Part shown: in pieces, positions 1-5,069 of the stretch
How the letters are laid out: each line of letters opens with the position of its first letter
How positions within the stretch are numbered: position 1 is the first letter of the stretch
Source of the DNA: Thioalkalivibrio sp.
GTDB taxonomy: Bacteria > Pseudomonadota > Gammaproteobacteria > Ectothiorhodospirales > Ectothiorhodospiraceae
Assembly (NCBI GenBank): GCA_007120575.1
Contig: SKNJ01000115.1
Coordinates: 1 to 5,069 of the forward strand
Reading direction: 5' to 3'
DNA length: 5,069 nt
The notes under the pieces: model-generated
Told to the model about the DNA's origin: nothing
Seen by the model: the letters and a program-made list of their open reading frames with translations, nothing else
The model's database searches: none
Made by a program: the position numbers and the translations under genes

Positions 1-116
1 GAAACCTGGCTACCTCCCGATACCCTCGCTGCCGCTATCCCTGGCAAACCACTGAACCCGCGACCGAACGCCACGCGACCCAGGCCCGGAACCCCGTCCC
101 GGCGAGCGGGTCGCAA

Positions 117-125
117 TGGCATAAT
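117..125 (+). promoter_or_regulatory. Possible extended -10 promoter of the prlC-xthA-ubiD cluster
   Basis: The bases TGGCATAAT match an extended -10 element: TGn followed directly by CATAAT, which is five of six to the sigma-70 consensus TATAAT. No convincing -35 hexamer lies 16-18 bases upstream, where the DNA is C/G-rich, but extended -10 promoters can work without one. Transcription would begin near 131-133, giving a leader of about 25 bases before the GTG start at 156. This is the most AT-rich spot in the leader. It is inferred from pattern only, and promoters further upstream are outside the window. Confidence 0.35.
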
Positions 126-146
126 CCCGAATCCTAACCCAGTCCC

Positions 147-150
147 GGAG
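147..150 (+). promoter_or_regulatory. Ribosome binding site of prlC
   Basis: GGAG lies five bases before the GTG at 156. It supports this non-ATG codon as the start, since the protein encoded from here begins like oligopeptidase A and there is no ATG nearby in frame. Confidence 0.6.
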
Positions 151-155
151 TACGC

Positions 156-2210
156 GTGACCAATCCCCTGCTTCTTTCAGACCGCCTCCCGGCGTTTCGC
201 GCGATTCGACCCGAACATGCCGTACCCGCACTTGATACCGTCCTTTCCGAGAATCGCGCGGCGATCGAGCGCCTCGTTGAACAGGTCTCAGACACGCCCA
301 CCTGGGACAACCTGGTGCTACCCCTGGAGCACCTCGACGCCCGTCTTGATGCCGTCTGGTCTCCGGTCAGCCACCTCAACTCGGTGATGAATTCGCCGGA
401 GCAGCGCGACGCCTATAACGCCTGCCTGCCCAAGCTGTCGGACTACGCAAGCTGGGTCTCGCAGCACAAGGGCTTGCACGGCGCTTTCCAGCGCCTGTCC
501 AGGACTGCCGAATACTCTTCCCTGTCGCCATCGCGGCGCAAGGTGATCGACGACAGCCTGCGCGACTTTCATCTCAGCGGCGTCGATCTGCCCGATGAAG
601 AACGTGCGCGCCTGCGGGCGATCGATGCCCGGCTCTCTGTGCTTACCTCGCGTTTCGAGGAAAACGTCCTCGATGCCACCCAGGCGTGGACCTGGCAGAC
701 CGATGATCCGAGCGAGCTCGCCGGACTGCCCGCATCGGATCTCGCGATGCTGGCCCAGAACGCGCGCGACCACGATCGCGGCGGGTATCTGGTGACACTG
801 GATATCCCCAGTTATCTCGCGGTAATGAGCCATGCCGATGACCGGACCTTGCGCGAACAGGTCTACCGCGCGTTCGTGACCCGCGCCTCGGACCTCGGTC
901 CCCACGCGGGCGAATACGACAATACCGAAGTGATGCTGGAAATCCTGCAATTGCGGCGGGAAAAGGCCGAGATCACCGGCTTCCCCCACTATGCCGCGCG
1001 CTCGCTGGACCGCAAGATGGCGGAGTCGGCGGAACAGGTGGATGCGTTCCTGGCCGATCTCGCGAACCGGGCACGCCCCTGGGCGGAGCGCGATCTCGCG
1101 GATCTGAGCGCGTTTGCCGCGCAAGAACTGGCCCTGGAAGACCTGCAGGCGTGGGACCTGCCGTACGCCAGCGAAAAGATGCGCGAACGGCGCCTGGGGC
1201 TCAGCCAGGAGATGCTGAAGCCCTATTTCCCGGCCCACCAGGCCGTGAAGGGGTTGTTCGGTCTGGTTGAACGCCTGTTCGGCGTCCGCTTCGAGGCCGA
1301 TCCAGGGGTCGAGGTGTGGCACGACGATGTCGAGTACTACCGGGTATATGATGCCAACGGGAGTGAGCGTGCAGGTTTCTACTTCGATCTCTATGCACGC
1401 AAGCACAAGCGCGGTGGCGCATGGATGGATGTCTGCCGCAATCGCTTCGTGGCCCGCGATCACCAGCAGATCCCGGTCGCGTTCATGACCTGCAATTCCA
1501 CACCCCCGGTGGATGGCAAGCCGGCCCTGTTTACCCACGACGAGGTCATCACCCTGTTCCACGAATTCGGGCATGGTCTGCACCACATGCTGACCCGGGT
1601 TGACGAACCGGAGATCGCCGGCATTAATGGTGTCGAGTGGGATGCGGTTGAACTTCCCAGCCAGTTTATGGAGAACTGGTGCTGGGAGCGCGAGGCCCTG
1701 GATCTGTTCGCCCGCCATTACGAGACCGGCGAGCCGATGCCTGCGGACCTGTTCCAGCGGCTGGTTGACTCGCGCCATTTCCACGCGGCCCTGCAGCTGC
1801 TTCGCCAGGTCGAATTCTCGCTGTTCGACATGCGTCTGCATGCCGGCCCCGCCCCGCAAGACGCGACCGGGATTCAGGCGGTCCTGGACGCCGTGCGCGA
1901 GGAGGTCGCCGTGATCCGGCCGCCGGATTTCAACCGCTTCCAGAACGGCTTTTCGCATATCTTTGCGGGTGGCTATGCGGCTGGCTACTACAGTTACAAA
2001 TGGGCCGAGGTCCTGTCCGCGGATGCCTATGCACGGTTCGAGGAAGAGGGCCTGTTTTCCGACCGGGTTGGCGCCGACTACCTGCGCGAGATCCTCGAGG
2101 TTGGCGCCTCTCGGCCCGCGGCCGAGTCCTTTCGCGCGTTCCGTGGCCGGGACCCGCAAATTGACGCCCTGCTGCGCCACAGTGGCCTGACCGACGGGGA
2201 GGCTGCGTGA
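156..2210 (+). CDS. prlC: Oligopeptidase A, M3-family zinc metallopeptidase
   Basis: This 684-residue cytosolic zinc endopeptidase cleaves short peptides. In E. coli the homologue PrlC/OpdA (about 680 residues) degrades cleaved signal peptides and other oligopeptides. The N-terminal half is the helical M3 domain that narrows access to the active site; the catalytic half follows from about residue 225. The HEFGH zinc motif is at residues 469-473, with H469 and H473 as ligands and E470 as the catalytic base. The third ligand is E499, in the block VEWDAVELPSQFMENW. The substrate-binding residues known from thimet oligopeptidase are also present: H601, Y607, Y611 and Y614, in HIFAGGYAAGYYSYKW. 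No signal peptide or membrane segment is seen. The start is GTG with GGAG five bases upstream. The stop overlaps the xthA start within GTGA, so the two are probably translationally coupled. The gene looks intact. Dipeptidyl carboxypeptidase (Dcp) is the close alternative, but the ELPSQFMENWCWE block and the overall match favour PrlC. Confidence 0.95.
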   Translation: MTNPLLLSDRLPAFRAIRPEHAVPALDTVLSENRAAIERLVEQVSDTPTWDNLVLPLEHLDARLDAVWSPVSHLNSVMNSPEQRDAYNACLPKLSDYASWVSQHKGLHGAFQRLSRTAEYSSLSPSRRKVIDDSLRDFHLSGVDLPDEERARLRAIDARLSVLTSRFEENVLDATQAWTWQTDDPSELAGLPASDLAMLAQNARDHDRGGYLVTLDIPSYLAVMSHADDRTLREQVYRAFVTRASDLGPHAGEYDNTEVMLEILQLRREKAEITGFPHYAARSLDRKMAESAEQVDAFLADLANRARPWAERDLADLSAFAAQELALEDLQAWDLPYASEKMRERRLGLSQEMLKPYFPAHQAVKGLFGLVERLFGVRFEADPGVEVWHDDVEYYRVYDANGSERAGFYFDLYARKHKRGGAWMDVCRNRFVARDHQQIPVAFMTCNSTPPVDGKPALFTHDEVITLFHEFGHGLHHMLTRVDEPEIAGINGVEWDAVELPSQFMENWCWEREALDLFARHYETGEPMPADLFQRLVDSRHFHAALQLLRQVEFSLFDMRLHAGPAPQDATGIQAVLDAVREEVAVIRPPDFNRFQNGFSHIFAGGYAAGYYSYKWAEVLSADAYARFEEEGLFSDRVGADYLREILEVGASRPAAESFRAFRGRDPQIDALLRHSGLTDGEAA
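2196..2202 (+). promoter_or_regulatory. Ribosome binding site of xthA
   Basis: GGGGAGG lies inside the last codons of prlC, four bases before the GTG at 2207. It is a strong Shine-Dalgarno match and decides the non-ATG start. Together with the 4-base overlap it supports coupled translation of prlC and xthA. Confidence 0.65.
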
Positions 2211-2983
2211 AGATTGCCAGCTGGAACGTCAATTCCCTGAAGGTTCGCCTGCCCCAGGTCCTCGACTGGCTCGCCCGCTCGCGCACCGATGTCCTGGCGC
2301 TGCAGGAGACCAAGCTCAGTGACGAAAACTTCCCGGCCGACGCCATCCGGGCGGCAGGTTATCAGGTCGCCTTTTCCGGTCAGAAGACTTACAACGGGGT
2401 CGCGATTCTCGCGCGCAGCGAGCCGCGCGACCTCGTGACCGATCCGCCGGGGCTCCAGGATGCGCAGCGGCGAATCCTCGCGGCCACCGTCGGGGATGTA
2501 CGGGTGGTCAATCTCTACGTGGTCAATGGCGAAAACGTCGGGACCGAGAAATACGCCTACAAGCTCGACTGGCTGGCGCGCCTGCACGACTGGCTGGCCG
2601 AGGAGATTCGGCAGTACCCGAATCTGGTGGTCCTGGGTGACTTCAACATCGCCCCGGAGGATCGCGACGTCCATGACCCCGAAGCCTGGGCGGAACGCAT
2701 CCTGTGTTCCACCCCGGAGCGCCAGGCCCTTGCCGGGTTACAGGCGCTTGGATTGTCCGACACCTTTCGCGCGTTCGACCAGCCGGACAACGAGTTCTCC
2801 TGGTTTGACTACCGAGCGGCCTCGTTCCGCCGCAATCGCGGGCTGCGTATCGACCTGATCCTTGCCAGCGAGACGCTGTGCGCGCGCCTGACGACCGCCG
2901 GTATCGACCGCGAACCTCGTGCCTGGGAACGCCCGTCGGACCATGCCCCGGTCTGGGCGGAATTCACGGACCCGGCCGCCTGA
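2207..2983 (+). CDS. xthA: Exonuclease III family AP endonuclease
   Basis: This 258-residue protein belongs to the exonuclease III branch of the endonuclease/exonuclease/phosphatase fold. The family cuts DNA 5' of abasic sites and removes 3'-blocking groups or 3'-terminal nucleotides in base-excision repair. The metal and catalytic residues are all visible: N7 in WNVNS, E34 in LQETK, Y104 in [10 protein letters not shown]145 and N147 in GDFNIAP, D216 in GLRIDLIL, and D245-H246 in SDHAPVW. These correspond to E. coli N7, E34, Y109, D151, N153, D229, D258 and H259. E. coli ExoIII has 268 residues. The stretch after Y104 ([17 protein letters not shown]) differs from the enteric FPQGE region and is more like the ExoA-type proteins of other bacteria, so the balance of exonuclease and AP-endonuclease activity is open. 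The start is GTG, overlapping the prlC stop by 4 bases. Placement after a peptidase gene suggests shared transcription, not a shared pathway. Confidence 0.93.
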   Translation: MKIASWNVNSLKVRLPQVLDWLARSRTDVLALQETKLSDENFPADAIRAAGYQVAFSGQKTYNGVAILARSEPRDLVTDPPGLQDAQRRILAATVGDVRVVNLYVVNGENVGTEKYAYKLDWLARLHDWLAEEIRQYPNLVVLGDFNIAPEDRDVHDPEAWAERILCSTPERQALAGLQALGLSDTFRAFDQPDNEFSWFDYRAASFRRNRGLRIDLILASETLCARLTTAGIDREPRAWERPSDHAPVWAEFTDPAA

Positions 2984-2997
2984 CTGGCCCGGAACCC

Positions 2998-3002
2998 GGG
3001 AG
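2998..3002 (+). promoter_or_regulatory. Ribosome binding site of ubiD
   Basis: GGGAG lies seven bases before a TTG at 3010 in the 26-base gap after xthA. It identifies TTG as the start, since the reading frame has no ATG near the point where family members begin. Confidence 0.6.
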
Positions 3003-3009
3003 CGAACCC

Positions 3010-4473
3010 TTGAAATATCGTGACTTGCGCGACTTCGTCGACGGGCTGGAACAGCGAGGCCTGTTGCGGCGTATCCCTCAGGAGATCGATCCGCATCTGG
3101 AGATGACCGAGATCGCTGATCGCGTCCTGCGCGCCGGTGGTCCGGCCCTGTTGTTCGAGAATCCGAAGGGTTCGAACATCCCGGTCCTGGCCAATCTCTT
3201 CGGTACGCCCGAGCGGGTCGCGATGGGCATGGGCGAGGACTCGGTGGACGCGCTGCGCGAGGTGGGCCGGTTGCTGGCATTCCTGAAGCAGCCCGATCCG
3301 CCCAAGGGCCTCAAGGCGGCCTGGGACCAGCTGCCCGTGTTTCGCAAGGTCCTCGATATGGCCCCGAAAAAGGTCCGCGGCGCGGACTGTCAGCGCAACG
3401 TGGTCGAGGGTGAGGAGGTGGATCTCGGGCAACTCCCGGTCCAGACTTGCTGGCCGGGGGATGCCGGCCCACTGATTACCTGGGGTCTGGTGGTGACCCG
3501 CGGACCGGAAAAGAGCCGGCAGAATCTCGGCATCTATCGGCAGCAGGTGATTGGCCGCAATCGAGTGATTATGCGCTGGCTGTCACACCGTGGTGGCGCC
3601 CTCGACTTCCAGGACTGGACCCGCGCCCATCCCGGCGAGCCATTCCCTGTCGCGGTCGCGCTGGGTGCGGATCCGGCAACGATTCTGGGCGCGGTGACGC
3701 CGGTGCCGGACAGCCTATCGGAATACGCGTTCGCCGGTCTGCTGCGCGGGAGTCGCACCGAAGTCACTCGCTGTATCGGTGCCGACCTGGAGGTTCCGGC
3801 ATCGGCCGAATTCGTGCTGGAGGGCCATATCCATCCCGGCGATACCGCGCCGGAGGGCCCGTTCGGCGATCACACCGGATATTACAACGAGGTGGACGAG
3901 TTCCCGGTCTTCACCATCGACCGCATCACCCATCGCGACGATCCGATTTACCACTCCACCTATACCGGCCGCCCGCCGGATGAGCCGGCCGTGCTCGGGG
4001 TGGCCCTCAACGAGGTGTTCATCCCCATCCTGCAGAAGCAGTTTCCGGAGATTGTGGACTTCTATCTGCCGCCCGAGGGCTGTTCCTATCGCCTGGCCGT
4101 CGTCTCCATGCGCAAGCAGTACCCAGGCCACGCCAAGCGCGTGATGATGGGCGTGTGGTCCTTCCTGCGCCAGTTCATGTACACCAAGTTTGTCATCGTG
4201 GTCGATGACGACGTGAACACGCGCGACTGGAAGGACGTGATCTGGGCGATCACCACGCGCATGGATCCGGCCCGCGATACCACGCTGGTGGAGAACACCC
4301 CGATCGACTATCTCGACTTTGCCTCACCCGTCTCGGGCCTGGGTTCCAAGATGGGCATGGATGCAACATCGAAATGGCGCGGCGAGACGGACCGCGAATG
4401 GGGCCGGCCGATCAGCATGGATCCCGCCGTCCGTCAGCGTGTGGACGAACTCTGGGACGAATTGGGTCTGTAA
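3010..4473 (+). CDS. ubiD: 4-hydroxy-3-polyprenylbenzoate decarboxylase UbiD
   Basis: UbiD removes the carboxyl group from 4-hydroxy-3-polyprenylbenzoate to give polyprenylphenol, an early ring step of ubiquinone synthesis. It uses prenylated FMN supplied by UbiX, plus a divalent metal and potassium. The 487-residue product follows E. coli UbiD (497 residues) closely from KYRDLRDF onward with an offset of three residues. N172 and R177 (NLGIYRQQ) match metal- and cofactor-binding positions. E238 (LSEYAFAG) is the second metal ligand. E282 and D287 in [12 protein letters not shown] are the acidic catalytic residues, D287 matching the proton donor D290 of E. coli. The C-terminal block with [11 protein letters not shown] and GLGSKMG is intact. 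The frame stays open back to 2878, but that extension lies inside xthA and does not look like UbiD. The TTG at 3010, with GGGAG seven bases upstream, gives exactly the family N-terminus (MKYRDL). No ubiX or other ubi gene is visible here. The presence of ubiD implies an organism that makes ubiquinone. Confidence 0.96.
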   Translation: MKYRDLRDFVDGLEQRGLLRRIPQEIDPHLEMTEIADRVLRAGGPALLFENPKGSNIPVLANLFGTPERVAMGMGEDSVDALREVGRLLAFLKQPDPPKGLKAAWDQLPVFRKVLDMAPKKVRGADCQRNVVEGEEVDLGQLPVQTCWPGDAGPLITWGLVVTRGPEKSRQNLGIYRQQVIGRNRVIMRWLSHRGGALDFQDWTRAHPGEPFPVAVALGADPATILGAVTPVPDSLSEYAFAGLLRGSRTEVTRCIGADLEVPASAEFVLEGHIHPGDTAPEGPFGDHTGYYNEVDEFPVFTIDRITHRDDPIYHSTYTGRPPDEPAVLGVALNEVFIPILQKQFPEIVDFYLPPEGCSYRLAVVSMRKQYPGHAKRVMMGVWSFLRQFMYTKFVIVVDDDVNTRDWKDVIWAITTRMDPARDTTLVENTPIDYLDFASPVSGLGSKMGMDATSKWRGETDREWGRPISMDPAVRQRVDELWDELGL

Positions 4474-4546
4474 CGGGGGCTTCGCTCAGCCTTCCACCAC
4501 GTATGGGTTATAGCCCATACGTGGCAGGCCGCCGGACGAAGCCCGT
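4474..4546. repeat. Nested inverted repeat between convergent genes
   Basis: Directly after the ubiD stop is a perfect 11-bp inverted repeat, CCACGTATGGG at 4497-4507 and CCCATACGTGG at 4514-4524, around the 6-base loop TTATAG. It sits inside further pairing: GCCT (4489-4492) with AGGC (4526-4529), and GGGCTTCG (4477-4484) with CGAAGCCC (4537-4544). The whole would fold as one long arm of about 70 bases on either strand. No run of T follows on either strand, so it is not a standard intrinsic terminator. It could be an RNA end-stabilising or Rho-related structure for ubiD, a REP-like element of the RAYT-mobilised type that favours the 3' ends of genes, or a dyad binding site. Only one copy is in view, so repetition in the genome is not shown. 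Confidence 0.7.
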
Positions 4547-4553
4547 AAACACC

Positions 4554-4606
4554 AGACAATAAACCAGGGCGACCGGCGACCAGCCTGAAGCCCGGGCCGG
4601 ACGCCC
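4554..4606 (-). terminator. Possible terminator of the convergent minus-strand gene
   Basis: GGGCGACCGGC (4567-4577) and GCCGGACGCCC (4596-4606) form an 11-bp stem with a single A-A mismatch and an 18-base loop. Read on the minus strand, the stem is followed by TGGTTTATTGTC, a T-rich but interrupted tail. It lies about 50 bases beyond the stop of the minus-strand gene, where a terminator is expected. The long loop and broken T run make it a weak intrinsic terminator at best. Confidence 0.35.
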
Positions 4607-4655
4607 CCCAAGGGAAAGAGTGACGCCTGACGAACCGTGCCGGAATCGGCGCGAT

Positions 4656-5069
4656 TCAGTCGCCCAGGTGCTGGCCGTCAGTCGGCAGGCGCGCCCAGGT
4701 TGCCACATCGCGGCCCATCGCCTGAACGGTCCGGCCGAGCACCGAGCAGGAACCCTTGAAGCCGGCGAACGCCCCGCCCCCGGAGAAACGCCGCGCGGTG
4801 AAACTGGCCACTTCCTCGCCATTGTCGTACAGCGTGCCGCGTGATTCGGTCATCTTCCGATGCCCAATCCAGGCATTTCCCCCACTCACCGCATCGGTCA
4901 GTTCAACCACCAGCACCCGGCCTTCCAAACCCGGTTCCACGGCATCCTGCCGCACTACCTGCATCCCCTGGCTGGCACCGTATTCCGCGATGAATTCGGA
5001 GAACTGCTGGCCCAGGGGGCATTCCTGCCGGATGTTGGCGGCAACCTTCGCCTCATCGTCGTAGGGGAC
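4656..5069 (-). CDS. Unrecognised protein, C-terminal 137 residues (start outside window)
   Basis: An open frame enters from the right edge on the minus strand and stops with TGA at 4658-4656. The visible part has no assigned function that I recognise. Numbered from the first visible residue, it begins with a helix-like stretch holding C17 (IRQECPLGQQ). A likely beta strand follows (GRVLVVELTDA, 50-60), then the distinctive block GGNAWIGHRKMTESRGTLYD (63-82), a second strand-like segment VASFTARR (87-94), a glycine-rich turn GGGAFAGFKGSC (97-108), and a helix ending in LGD. The two cysteines, C17 and C108, could form a disulfide, which would fit an exported protein. The signal peptide, if any, would be off the window. 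The alternating strands plus a GGG turn and a final helix loosely recall small envelope proteins such as the DUF4410 type, but this is only a guess. Codon use is GC-rich like its neighbours. It converges on ubiD and is not part of that cluster. Confidence 0.75.
   Translation of the reverse strand, partial: VPYDDEAKVAANIRQECPLGQQFSEFIAEYGASQGMQVVRQDAVEPGLEGRVLVVELTDAVSGGNAWIGHRKMTESRGTLYDNGEEVASFTARRFSGGGAFAGFKGSCSVLGRTVQAMGRDVATWARLPTDGQHLGD

Noticed and set aside
61..155. Possible sigma-32 heat-shock promoter upstream of prlC, as known for the E. coli gene.
   Set aside because: I see no CTTGAA-like -35 paired with a CCCCAT-like -10 at the right spacing.
1..159. A plus-strand frame open from the window edge, ending in TGA at 157-159 and overlapping the prlC GTG within GTGA, as if it were the tail of an upstream coupled gene.
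   Set aside because: The product is a Pro/Arg/Asn-rich string without recognisable features. It uses codons such as CGA, AGG, GGA, CTA and ATA that the neighbouring genes mostly avoid. A second frame is also open for much of the same stretch, so the openness is not informative. The bases to the left would settle it.
318..2180. A 620-codon open frame on the minus strand, antisense to prlC.
   Set aside because: It is unusually long, but it mirrors a well-conserved M3 peptidase in GC-rich DNA, where antisense stop codons are rare. Its protein shows no recognisable motif or domain order.
2878..3009. In-frame N-terminal extension of ubiD by 44 codons.
   Set aside because: It lies almost wholly inside the conserved C-terminus of xthA (including the SDHAPVW codons in another frame) and matches nothing in UbiD. 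The TTG at 3010 gives the family N-terminus and has a ribosome binding site.
3447..3983. A 178-codon plus-strand frame within ubiD in another phase.
   Set aside because: It lies wholly inside the strongly conserved catalytic region of ubiD, and its Arg/Pro/Gly-rich product is typical of a shifted frame in GC-rich coding DNA.
4497..4524. Perfect hairpin taken as a standard intrinsic terminator of ubiD.
   Set aside because: The bases after the stem on the plus strand are CAGGCCGCCGG, with no T run, so it lacks the defining second half of an intrinsic terminator.
4756..5064. A 102-codon plus-strand frame opposite the convergent gene.
   Set aside because: The minus-strand frame here is open to the window edge and has a structured, family-like sequence. 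The plus-strand product is Pro/Ser/Thr-rich without recognisable features and is best explained as its shadow.

Overview
The window is ordinary chromosomal DNA from a GC-rich proteobacterium. All three complete proteins resemble the gammaproteobacterial versions of their families: UbiD lines up with E. coli UbiD almost residue for residue from memory, and the M3 peptidase looks like E. coli PrlC/OpdA. A GC-rich gammaproteobacterium, perhaps of the purple-sulfur or Ectothiorhodospira type, is a reasonable guess. The lineage cannot be fixed from the sequence alone.

Layout: bases 1-155 are non-coding leader carrying a possible extended -10 promoter. Three genes then run rightward as a tight cluster: prlC (oligopeptidase A, 156-2210), xthA (exonuclease III family, 2207-2983, overlapping prlC by 4 bases) and ubiD (polyprenyl-hydroxybenzoate decarboxylase, 3010-4473, after a 26-base gap). 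None of them starts with ATG: the starts are GTG, GTG and TTG, each with a purine-rich ribosome binding site. A convergent gene on the minus strand (4656 to beyond the right edge) encodes the C-terminal 137 residues of a protein I do not recognise. Between the converging genes lie 182 bases holding a striking nested inverted repeat (4474-4546) and a second, imperfect hairpin (4567-4606).

The three rightward genes have unrelated jobs: cytosolic peptide turnover, DNA base-excision repair and ubiquinone biosynthesis. They are probably co-transcribed for reasons of genome economy rather than as a pathway. I found no new defence system, mobile element, CRISPR array or RNA gene. The parts most worth a second look are the nested palindrome and the unrecognised convergent gene.
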